From Streptomyces pseudovenezuelae (GTDB lineage Bacteria > Actinomycetota > Actinomycetes > Streptomycetales > Streptomycetaceae), in contig NZ_JARXVH010000003.1 in assembly GCF_029892565.1 (NCBI RefSeq), positions 310,001-374,000 of the forward strand: a DNA stretch of 64,000 nucleotides, in the 5' to 3' direction. The notes beneath the pieces are model-generated. The model made no database searches, was not told the origin of the DNA, and worked only from the letters and a program-made list of their open reading frames with translations. Shown one piece after another: positions 7,773-15,433 of the stretch (positions are counted from its first letter, which is position 1; each line of letters starts with the position of its first letter). The position numbers and the translations under genes were made by a program.

Positions 7773-7994
7773 TCAATCCTCCGTGTCGCAGGTGTAGTCA
7801 CGGTAGAGCTGTTCAGCCAGAGGAATGTTGTCGCGGTACCAGCGCTCCCAGTTTCCAGCCTTGTTGCCTCCGAGAAGCAGGAGGGCCGAACGCGTCGGGT
7901 CGAAGGCGACGATGACCCGGGTCTCGGACCGACCGCCCGATCTCGGCCGCAGCTCCTTCAGATGATGCAGTTCCGATCCTTTGAGCCGGTCCAC
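7773..7994 (-). pseudogene. RelE/HigB-type toxin, N-terminally truncated
   Basis: 73 residues from the GTG at 7994: DRLKGSELHHLKELRP, then RVIVAFDPTRSALLLLGGNKAGNWERWYRDNIPLAEQLY split over the rest. This matches the C-terminal two thirds of HigB/Gp49-like RelE-superfamily toxins (the LKELRP and AFDP..A.LL.GG.K patterns), which normally are about 110-120 residues. Upstream, the expected GP..GRPLVDRLKG continues in frame for only a few codons (GPTPGRPL) before a TGA, so the first ~45 residues are missing or shifted. The truncated protein might be inactive. It pairs with the broken antitoxin just downstream. Confidence 0.65.
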
Positions 7995-8066
7995 GAGAGG
8001 GCGCCCCGGCGTGGGACCGTCTCACGCAAGTCGGCAACAGCCAGAAAACGATCCCTTTTCCTCCAG

Positions 8067-8249
8067 CTATCGACGACCAAGCTCAGGAACGACAAGTACG
8101 CGGTATCGACACACCGGGCTCACCGTCCCGGCCGGGAGAACCTGAACCGCGTGGGCAGGTACAGGTAAGGCGTCGCCCGACGCGAGGTCCCACAGTGTCA
8201 CCTGCCCACCGACTACACCGAACGAGCCGTACTCCTGCTCAGGGGCCAA
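8067..8249 (-). pseudogene. WD40-like fragment in frame after a stop
   Basis: About 60 residues containing GQVTLWDLASGDAL, which resembles one strand pair of a WD40 blade. The frame is the same as that of the upstream gene at 8265-8669: after its TAG the reading continues RSWYRLAPEQEYGSF with no further stop. It could be a separately initiated small ORF (TTG at 8249), a readthrough extension or a scrap of a WD40-repeat gene. I found no other WD40 blades nearby, so a remnant is most likely. Confidence 0.35.
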
Positions 8250-8264
8250 CCGGTACCAAGAGCG

Positions 8265-8669
8265 CTACCCCTGGCCCGGGACATTGAAGTTGATCCCGGA
8301 GAAGTCACGTCCCTGCACGACCGGCGCGTTCTGATTGCCGCCGCTGATGGTGTTGGTCGTGTCCCCGTCTCCGGTGCGCAGCAGCTGCGCCTCCTGCTGC
8401 CATTGCGTCAAGTTCGCGCGGAACAAGGGGTCTTGTTCCGCTCGGCGACTCAAGGCGTCACTGAGTGCCCGTGCTCGGTCGACATCATGGGGAGCCTCGG
8501 ACAAAGAGGCCAGTTCAACTTCCCCGGTCGCCGGACCCAGCGATCCCGTGGCTTGCTCTACGGGATTTCTCCGGACCAACCCACGCAGTGCTTCCCAGAG
8601 CTGCCGGCCCATCTCACCACCTGCCCCGGTCGCCGCCGCCACGAGAAGGCTCGCCGAGATCGGATCCAC
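8265..8669 (-). CDS. Small putative cell-death effector with C-terminal amyloid-signalling-like motif
   Basis: A 134-residue protein. The start GTG at 8669 is preferred because GGGGG lies about six bases upstream. Residues 1-35 (VDPISASLLVAAATGAGGEM..., amphipathic, Gly/Ala rich) and a second helical block at 60-98 form an alpha-helical N-terminal domain. The last ~28 residues hold N106-TISGGNQNAPVVQG-RDFSGINF. This fits the bacterial amyloid signalling sequence (BASS) pattern N-x-I-S-G...P-x-V-Q-x-R-D-x-x-G-I-x-F known from NLR-effector pairs in multicellular bacteria. The NB-ARC protein at 12370 in this island carries a matching motif. By analogy with fungal HeLo/HET-S and bacterial Bell-domain proteins, the N-terminal domain could be membrane-disrupting; that is inference. 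No signal peptide is present. Confidence 0.7.
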   Translation of the reverse strand: MDPISASLLVAAATGAGGEMGRQLWEALRGLVRRNPVEQATGSLGPATGEVELASLSEAPHDVDRARALSDALSRRAEQDPLFRANLTQWQQEAQLLRTGDGDTTNTISGGNQNAPVVQGRDFSGINFNVPGQG

Positions 8670-8821
8670 GCCTGTACCCCCAGTGGCCCAGCGGAGTCGA
8701 ACGGATCGGAACTCCATCGTCTCAGAACCGCCCGCTCACTGGAGCGGTCGCGGTCGGCCACATCCGGGAGGCCGGTGTCCGGTACCGAGCCACGAGCAAC
8801 AGATACCGGACACCGGGTCGT

Positions 8822-9052
8822 TCACATGCTCAAGTAGGTGGGGCCGGAGCCGCTACTGATTGCGTATGCGATGCATGTGAGTGTTACGGCGGCGATCAGG
8901 TATCTCACGAAGCCTTGCACCTTTCTGTCTTTCAAGAAGCGACGGACAACGTCTGAAACGCGGGCGAGCCAGAACTCCAGCCAGGAGCGACGGCTCCAGT
9001 GCCTCGGACGTGAGTACAGTAGCGCCTCACTCGGACACGTGTGCACACTCAC
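8822..9052 (-). CDS. Possible small single-span membrane protein
   Basis: 76 residues with a C-terminal hydrophobic segment (FVRYLIAAVTLTCIAYAI) preceded by a basic amphipathic stretch (ARVSDVVRRFLKDRK). The start is unclear: GTG at 9052 has no strong ribosome site. It lies on the same strand between the large regulator (9125) and the amyloid-motif protein (8669). Codon bias is weaker than in its neighbours. It may be a real small membrane protein or chance; I give it low confidence. Confidence 0.35.
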   Translation of the reverse strand: MSVHTCPSEALLYSRPRHWSRRSWLEFWLARVSDVVRRFLKDRKVQGFVRYLIAAVTLTCIAYAISSGSGPTYLSM

Positions 9053-9124
9053 GGCAACACAGCTGAACTCCGCGCCGGTTTACGCGTGTATCCATGCACG
9101 CCGGCCCACCGACCCCCGAATTTC

Positions 9125-12100
9125 CTACGCAGTGTCTTCGCCCCGAAGCGCCGCCAACACCCCCGCGGCACGGGCCTCCTCGGCGGTAGCGCCCATACGT
9201 CGGCTGAGCGCCACGCTGGCCTCCAAATGGGCCACGGCCTGAGACGTGCGACCCGCATCCTGTTCGGCCAGGGCCAAGTCGTAGAGCACATCGACCTCCT
9301 CACCCGCCGCGTGAATGGCACGTGCCACCTCAAGTGCGGTGACATGCTGCCGCAGGGCCTCCTCCGTGCGGCCGGCCGCGCGGTGTGCCCTGCCGATTCG
9401 AGTGAGCGCGATCGCCTCCGCGCGCCGGTCTCCGACGGCCTGCAGCACCGGCAGCACCGTGCCGTACAACGCGAGGGCCTCATCGGTCCGGCCGAGCGCG
9501 TCCATGACGGATGCCACATTCATTTGAAGCGTGGCCTTGTCTCTCGGATTTCCCATCCGATCCGCCACGACCATCGCCTGACGGTAAGCAACTTCCGCAG
9601 CCTCCATACGTTCTGTTCTTTTGTAGAGTTCCGCCGCGTTGTTCAGCGCGCTATACCTTCCCCGCTCGTCTCCTATTGCCGTGAAATCGGCCAGGGCCGA
9701 GGTAAAGCATGCCAACGCTTCTTCGTTCTCGGACAGATGGAGGTGAGTTATCCCCAGCAAGTTTCGACAGCGTGCGATCCGGAGGAGACTTCCAGTTTGC
9801 AGTAGAAAATTCAGAGAGTCCTTCTGGAGCGACCTGGCCAGCGTGTACTGACCCGTCTGCCACAGGGAGATCGAGAGTTGGTGGATGCACTCGCTCTCCA
9901 GCACCCGGTCACGCAGGGAACGCGCGATGTCGAGCGCCTCGCGCGCGGCCGAGATCGCCTCGTCGTAGCGGGAGCCGTGGGTGTACACGGCGCAGAGGTC
10001 GAGCAGAGCTCGCGCTCTGGCCTCGCTGTCACCTGCGGCGCTCCAATGTTCTGTGGCGCGCCGCAGCAACGGCTCGGCCGCGGCAAGGTGTCCCTCCATA
10101 TCCAGGAATCCCGCCAACACATGGACGGAAATAGCGAGTTGACGTTCCGTGCCATGGTGTACAAGCCAGTCCAGAGTGTCCAGAAGATTGGCCGATTCGG
10201 CGATCAGCCACTGTTCTGCCGACTGCGCGTCGACGATTTCCGGACATGGTGGAGTGGCGGGATCTCTGGTGTCGAGTTCCGTGCGCGAGCGGAAGGGATA
10301 GGCCAGCCGGTCGGCCTGGTCCGCGGAATGAACGTAGTGATCCACCAGGCGTTGTTCGGCCTGTCGGACATCACTCTCGGAATCGATGTCGCCAGTTTCG
10401 ATCAGCGATCGCGCGTAGTCGCGCAGAAGATCATGCATGGTGAAACGGTGTGGCGTTGGCTCGGACACAAGGTAATGAGCCAGAAGTTCCTCTAGTACGC
10501 CTTCGGCCGTTTCCAGGGAGAATCCTGTGAGCGCGGCGATCGCCCGTGGCCCGAACGCCACCCCCATGTGCAGCCCGACGCGGCGGAAGACGAGCTGCTG
10601 CTCGGCGTTCAGAGCGTCGTACGAGGTTGCGAAGACGGGCGCCAACGCCCTGTCCATGTCGTGCAGTTGAGCCAGATGGCCACCGCTGCCGGCCAGTTGC
10701 CGCAACAGGTCGGACGTGGTCCACGAGGCGCGGGCAAGCAACCGGCTCGCGGCGATCTCGATAGCCAGCGGGAGACTCCCGCAAACCCGGACGATTTCCG
10801 CCACGTCCGACGGATCGGTCTCGCGCCCCCTTCCCAGCCGCTGCGAGAAGAGCGCCGCGGCGTCCTCGGGCGGCAGCGCGTCGAGGGAGACCGGCCGTAC
10901 TCCTGGCAGTTCGGGCAGCCGTCGGCGGCTGGTCACGAGAACCGCTGTCGGGGAGGCGCCTGGAAGCAGGGGACGGATCTGGGCGGAGGAGGTCGCGTCG
11001 TCGAGGATCACCAGCATCCGGCGATCGCGCGCCACCGAACGCCACAGTGCGACCAACTCGTCGAGTTCGCGAGGTAGTTCCTTGGCGGCCAGGCCCAGCA
11101 GCCGCAGCAGTTCGGTGAGTGCCCGCGCCGGCGTCGGCGGTGTGCGGTCGGCGGAACACCCGCCCAGGTGAAGGAAGATGCGCCCGTCCGGGAACCGGTC
11201 CCGTAATCGATGCGCCAGATGGACAGCCAGGGCGCTTTTCCCCACACCCCCCATTCCATGAATGGCCTCGACGGTGACGATGTCCGAGGCTCCCCGTCCC
11301 TCGCAGAGGGCCGCCGTGAGCCGCCGCAGTTCGTCGCGCCGTCCGGCCCACGGAACATCGCGCGGCAGATTGTCCGGAACCCGATGCGTCGGCCGCGGAG
11401 CCGTCTTCCCGTCGGTTCCGGCGCGGGACAGCAGGGTCGCCGCGGGCATCCCCGCCAGGATTCCCTGGTGGACCCGGTGCAGCCCACGGCCGGCGTCGAG
11501 ACCGATGTCACGGACGACTCGCTGCCGCGTTCGCTGAAGCAGTCTGGTCGCCTCGGCCGTCCGGTTGCTGCCGTACAGGGCGACGGCCAGCCGTTCGGCC
11601 AAGGCCTCGTCCACCGGATGCGCCTCGGTCAACGGCAGGAGCACGGGAACGGCGTCGGTGAACTTCCCTCCGTCGAGCAGGATCTCCGCCCTGGTCACCG
11701 CGGCCACCAGGCCGGTCTCACCGATGGCGGCGCGCAGATGCTCGGCCCAGGATCCGCTGATCCCGGCCAGCGGTTCACCGTGCCAGAGCCCGTTCGCCCG
11801 GTCCAGCAAGCGCAGGGCGGCTTCCTCGTCCCCGCTGTCCCTCAGGGAGCGGGCTCGCTCGACGCAGTTCGTGTAGCAGCGCAGGTCCACCCGGTCCGGG
11901 TCGACCTCCAGAGAGTAGGAGTTCGTACGGCTGACGATCGCGGGGGCGTCGCCCCCCGCGATCCGCAGGGAGCCCCGGATCCGCGAGATGTGGGTGTGGA
12001 GCGCTTCCCTCGCCTTGCCGGGCGGATGCTCGTCCCAGATGCGGTGGATCAGGGTGTCGACACTCACCGTACGGCCCGCGTCCCAGGCGAGGGCGGCGAG

Positions 12101-12190
12101 CGCGATCCTCGTTTTCGTCGATCCCAGGTCACTACGGCGGCCCTCTGCCCGAAGCTCCACCGATCCCGAAAGCCTGATCTCGAACTCCAC
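9125..12190 (-). CDS. SARP/AfsR-like regulator: BTAD, NB-ARC, TPR
   Basis: A 1021-residue STAND protein. Order: an OmpR-type winged helix (residues ~1-90, containing STKTRIALAALAWDAG and the recognition region HISRIRGSL); a bacterial transcriptional activator domain (~95-245); an NB-ARC ATPase with Walker A GMGGVGKS at ~312-319, a Walker B-like LVILDD and the GLPL-type CGSLPLAIE; then at least seven TPRs to the end. The family binds promoter repeats and is switched by ATP and by ligand or protein sensing through the TPRs. GTG at 12190 is chosen because GGGGAGG lies six bases upstream and MEFEIRLSG-like starts are usual; GTG at 12265 lacks a ribosome site. The gene diverges from the NB-ARC gene at 12370. 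It sits in island A, so it may control or serve as a sensor of that island rather than antibiotic synthesis. Confidence 0.88.
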   Translation of the reverse strand: MEFEIRLSGSVELRAEGRRSDLGSTKTRIALAALAWDAGRTVSVDTLIHRIWDEHPPGKAREALHTHISRIRGSLRIAGGDAPAIVSRTNSYSLEVDPDRVDLRCYTNCVERARSLRDSGDEEAALRLLDRANGLWHGEPLAGISGSWAEHLRAAIGETGLVAAVTRAEILLDGGKFTDAVPVLLPLTEAHPVDEALAERLAVALYGSNRTAEATRLLQRTRQRVVRDIGLDAGRGLHRVHQGILAGMPAATLLSRAGTDGKTAPRPTHRVPDNLPRDVPWAGRRDELRRLTAALCEGRGASDIVTVEAIHGMGGVGKSALAVHLAHRLRDRFPDGRIFLHLGGCSADRTPPTPARALTELLRLLGLAAKELPRELDELVALWRSVARDRRMLVILDDATSSAQIRPLLPGASPTAVLVTSRRRLPELPGVRPVSLDALPPEDAAALFSQRLGRGRETDPSDVAEIVRVCGSLPLAIEIAASRLLARASWTTSDLLRQLAGSGGHLAQLHDMDRALAPVFATSYDALNAEQQLVFRRVGLHMGVAFGPRAIAALTGFSLETAEGVLEELLAHYLVSEPTPHRFTMHDLLRDYARSLIETGDIDSESDVRQAEQRLVDHYVHSADQADRLAYPFRSRTELDTRDPATPPCPEIVDAQSAEQWLIAESANLLDTLDWLVHHGTERQLAISVHVLAGFLDMEGHLAAAEPLLRRATEHWSAAGDSEARARALLDLCAVYTHGSRYDEAISAAREALDIARSLRDRVLESECIHQLSISLWQTGQYTLARSLQKDSLNFLLQTGSLLRIARCRNLLGITHLHLSENEEALACFTSALADFTAIGDERGRYSALNNAAELYKRTERMEAAEVAYRQAMVVADRMGNPRDKATLQMNVASVMDALGRTDEALALYGTVLPVLQAVGDRRAEAIALTRIGRAHRAAGRTEEALRQHVTALEVARAIHAAGEEVDVLYDLALAEQDAGRTSQAVAHLEASVALSRRMGATAEEARAAGVLAALRGEDTA

Positions 12191-12265
12191 CAGCGTCCTC
12201 CCCGCCGGTAGGGCCTGCGATTGCCGAGCATTCGAGAGTGTCATGCCCCTGGCACCTACGACCAC

Positions 12266-12330
12266 AGGAGAACGCTACGAGTCTAATGTTGACCGATAAA
12301 TAGCCTAATTAGTTCACATCTTGTCCGGAG
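12266..12330. promoter_or_regulatory. AT-rich divergent promoter region
   Basis: About 65 bp of unusually A/T-rich DNA (for example GATAAATAGCCTAATTAG) between the two divergent NB-ARC genes. A plus-strand TTGACC at 12289-12294 and a minus-strand TAGACT-like hexamer are present, but neither has a convincing partner at 17-18 bp. The ribosome site AAGGAG of the plus-strand gene follows. Confidence 0.45.
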
Positions 12331-12369
12331 CGGGGAGTGACTCCCGAAGAAACGAAAGGAGTTGCCCAC

Positions 12370-14811
12370 GTGCGTGATTTCTCCCCAGACGGACTGGAGA
12401 CGTTGCTCTCGGCGATGGTCGCCTGCGGCGCCGACCCAGAGTCCCGCGCGTGGCGCGATCTGGCCCGAGTGGTGTACACGGCGGCCCGCGCGGACCCGTC
12501 GGTGACCCGTCTCTGGCCCCCGTACACCGCGCAGGGACAGCCGACCGAGGTGGCGTCCTGGCGGGAACTGGCCCAGGAGATCCGCGCGTTGGCCTCACGC
12601 GACACGGCGACACAGCAGGCGCTGACCGAGTGGTTGCACCACCATCACGGCCCTGCCCGCACATCACCCGGTTCCGCGCCCTCGGCGACCGCCAACGTCA
12701 TCAGTGGCGACTCCGTGCTCCACGGCCCCAGCGTGCAGGCCCGGGACATCCACGGGGGCATCCACTTCCACTCGCCCTCCCCGGCTCCCCCGCCCCGCCT
12801 CCCCGTGCCCCGTCAACTGCCTCCGGTGACCGCACGGTTCCTCGACCGGGAGGCCGACCGGCGGACCTTCGACACCCTGCGTGCCCGGCGACCGGCGCAC
12901 GCTCCCCAGATCCTGGTGGTCAGCGGGCTCGCGGGCATCGGGAAGACCACCTTCGCCGCCCACTGGCTGTACGAGCACGCCGCCGGCTTTCCCGACGGCC
13001 AGCTCTACGCCGACCTGGGCGGAGGGACCGCCGACGGTCCCCTCTCCCCTGCCGTCGTCCTGGAAGCCTTCCTGGTCGCGCTCGGCGCGTCCTCGGTGCC
13101 TGCCGGGATCGCACAACGGAGCGCGCTGTGGCGTTCGTTGACCGCGGGACTACGGCTGGCCGTCCTTCTGGACAGCGCGTTCACGGCGGCTCAGGTACGC
13201 CCGCTGCTGCTCGGTACGCCGACCGGCCTCACCATGGTGACCAGCAGAAACAACCTGACCGGACTGCGCGCCGACGGCGCCGCCGTGCACCGGCTGGAAG
13301 GGCTCCCCGCCGGGGCGGCCGTCGAACTCCTCGCCGTCGGCGGCGGAACGCGCGTGGCGCGGGAGCCAGCCGCCGCGCGCGAAGTGGTCAGACTGTGCGG
13401 CCGCCTGCCGCTGGCAGTGGCCCTGGCCTCCGCCCAACTCGCCCTGCGCCCCCACCATTCCGTGTCCGCCCTGGCCGACAGCCTGTCCGGAGGCCGGGGT
13501 GTCGTCGACGCGCTGCGCGTCGACGGGGAGGCCGTGATGCATACGGCACTCGACATGTCGTACGACGTCCTCCCGCACGAGAGCCGCGCGCTCTACCGCC
13601 GGATGGGACTGCTTCCCGCTGATCGCTTCGACCTCTCGTTCCTGACCGGCCTCGCGGACGACGGGGAGGGATCGCCTGGGACCGGGCAATCCGCCGATAT
13701 CGCCGTCAACGCGCTCGTGGAGGCGAATCTCCTGGAGGAGACGGGTCCGGGCACCTGTCGATTCCATGACCTCGTCCAACCGCACGCCCGTCGGCTCGGC
13801 AAGGAGCTGGAGGACCTCGGCGGGCGCGAACGCGCGCTGCGCCGCTTCGTCGATTGGTGCCTGTCCACCGCGGCTTCGGCGGAGGGCATCCTCACCCCCA
13901 GCCACCGGCTGCCGGGGCACGGCCTCCCCGCGGGAACCGTGCCTCCGACCCCACTCGACGGTCCCGAGGAGGCGCTCACCTGGTTGGACACGCACCGCAA
14001 CGGACTGATGGGGGCCGTACGGCACTCGGACCGGGCGGGCTGGGACTTTTCCTGTTGGCGTCTGACGGACCTCATGTGGCCCCTCTTTCTCCGGTTGCGT
14101 CCGTCCGGGATGTGGATCGAGGCACACCAACTCGGTCTCGAAGCCGCACGCCGGAGCGGATCGAGGGAAGGAGAGGGCCGCATGCTCACCTCCGGCGCGA
14201 TCGGTCTGCGCAACGCCGGCCGGTACCTGGAGGCGGCCGACTGGTACCGCCAGGCGCTGGAGACGGCCACGGCGGACCGCGACGTACGCCAACAAGCGCA
14301 GGCCGTAAGCGGATTGGGACACGTCAGTCTCCTGGCCCACCGGCTCGACGAGGCACGCGACCACTTCGAGCACGCCCTGCGGCTGAGGGAGTCGATCGGC
14401 TACCGGCGTGGGGCCGCCCTCTCCCGGCGGCGCCTCGGCGAAACCGCCCTGGCCGACGGCGATCTGACCACCGCCACCGAGCAACTGCGCCGGGCCCACG
14501 CTGAGTTGGATGCGCTGGGAGAGACGTACGAGGCGACCCGCGTCCTGGCCCTTCTCGGCCATGTCCTGGACCGCGACGGGGACCGCGACGGAGGCGTCCG
14601 CCGACTGTGGGAGGCGCTCGCGCGCTTCCAGGCGGGCGACGCCCGGTCGGAGCACTGGGAGGCACGCTGCCTCGAATGGCTCGGACAAGCCGCCGAGTCA
14701 CGTGGCGATCACGCCGAATCGGTACGCTACTACGAGGCCGCCCGGGATCTCTTCCGACGCCTGAGCCCCGAGGACGCACAACGTCTGGACGACCGGCTGC
14801 GGCAGCCGTGA
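12370..14811 (+). CDS. NLR-like NB-ARC/TPR protein with N-terminal amyloid-signalling-like motif
   Basis: An 813-residue protein. GTG at 12370 follows AAGGAG by eight bases. Residues 1-95 form a helical domain; residues 109-133 (NVISGDSVLHGPSVQARDI then HGGIHF) are a BASS-like motif; a Pro-rich linker follows. The NB-ARC ATPase has Walker A GLAGIGKT at ~187-194, the LLD Walker B region near 260 and CGRLPLAVAL. The C-terminus (from ~610) holds TPRs. In NLRs with such motifs, ligand sensing by the repeats drives ATP-dependent oligomerisation, and the amyloid motif then templates the same motif in an effector. The matching effector candidate is at 8265-8669. The helix before the motif (LASRDTATQQALTEW) also resembles the effector's (RAEQDPLFRANLTQW), which suggests that the two N-termini share ancestry. 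Confidence 0.82.
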   Translation: MRDFSPDGLETLLSAMVACGADPESRAWRDLARVVYTAARADPSVTRLWPPYTAQGQPTEVASWRELAQEIRALASRDTATQQALTEWLHHHHGPARTSPGSAPSATANVISGDSVLHGPSVQARDIHGGIHFHSPSPAPPPRLPVPRQLPPVTARFLDREADRRTFDTLRARRPAHAPQILVVSGLAGIGKTTFAAHWLYEHAAGFPDGQLYADLGGGTADGPLSPAVVLEAFLVALGASSVPAGIAQRSALWRSLTAGLRLAVLLDSAFTAAQVRPLLLGTPTGLTMVTSRNNLTGLRADGAAVHRLEGLPAGAAVELLAVGGGTRVAREPAAAREVVRLCGRLPLAVALASAQLALRPHHSVSALADSLSGGRGVVDALRVDGEAVMHTALDMSYDVLPHESRALYRRMGLLPADRFDLSFLTGLADDGEGSPGTGQSADIAVNALVEANLLEETGPGTCRFHDLVQPHARRLGKELEDLGGRERALRRFVDWCLSTAASAEGILTPSHRLPGHGLPAGTVPPTPLDGPEEALTWLDTHRNGLMGAVRHSDRAGWDFSCWRLTDLMWPLFLRLRPSGMWIEAHQLGLEAARRSGSREGEGRMLTSGAIGLRNAGRYLEAADWYRQALETATADRDVRQQAQAVSGLGHVSLLAHRLDEARDHFEHALRLRESIGYRRGAALSRRRLGETALADGDLTTATEQLRRAHAELDALGETYEATRVLALLGHVLDRDGDRDGGVRRLWEALARFQAGDARSEHWEARCLEWLGQAAESRGDHAESVRYYEAARDLFRRLSPEDAQRLDDRLRQP

Positions 14812-14836
14812 CCGCCACGGCCGGCCGTCCCGCCGC

Positions 14837-15433
14837 TCAGCGACTCGGTATCGGAAGGATGGAACGCAGCGCGCGGGGCGATCCCCCGGACACCACCCAG
14901 GCGTGGACGACCGAGACGACCGCCTGCGGCGGGACCGGAGCATCGGATCCGCACCGATCCGGCCGTACGAACGACACGGCATCCCTCCGGTCCCGTACCC
15001 CGACCACACACACCAGGGCTGTATCAGGTACGGCGGCAGCAAGGCATCCGGGATGGCCCGCCAGCAACTCGCGCACCCGCCGGTGAGCCGACACCGGCGG
15101 CAGGGGCACACGGCTCACGAGCACATCGGCGTGTTCCATGAGCTCTGTCCGTTCCGGGCCGTCCGCGTCCACCCACAGGTGGACATCGCAGGGAAGCGGG
15201 CCGAACGCGTGCGGGCAGGCCGACGGGTACGGATACGCGCGATCCCCCGCCGACGAGGGCAGCGGGTCGGATCGGACGAGAGCCGGGCCGTGCGCCGTAT
15301 CCGAACGCCAGACGACGAAGGAGGACCGGTCGTCGAAGCCGTCACCACGGGATACCCGACCGTTCCGTGCCGCGCGGAAGCACACCGTGACCCACCCGGC
15401 ATCCGGCTCGGGGTTCGCGGGCCGGTCGCTCAC
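14837..15433 (-). CDS. Hypothetical protein coupled to GT-B-like gene
   Basis: 198 residues from a GTG at 15433 that overlaps the stop of the upstream gene by 4 bp (GTGA), so translation is coupled. It is rich in Cys, His, Val and Pro (ACPHAFGPLPCDVHLWVDADG; LVSRVPLPPVSAHRRVRELL; ALVCVVGVRDRRD), with no signal peptide or clear membrane segment. I do not recognise the family. The coupling implies that it works with the GT-B-like protein. It ends 25 bp from the convergent NLR gene, with no obvious terminator between. Confidence 0.6.
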   Translation of the reverse strand: MSDRPANPEPDAGWVTVCFRAARNGRVSRGDGFDDRSSFVVWRSDTAHGPALVRSDPLPSSAGDRAYPYPSACPHAFGPLPCDVHLWVDADGPERTELMEHADVLVSRVPLPPVSAHRRVRELLAGHPGCLAAAVPDTALVCVVGVRDRRDAVSFVRPDRCGSDAPVPPQAVVSVVHAWVVSGGSPRALRSILPIPSR

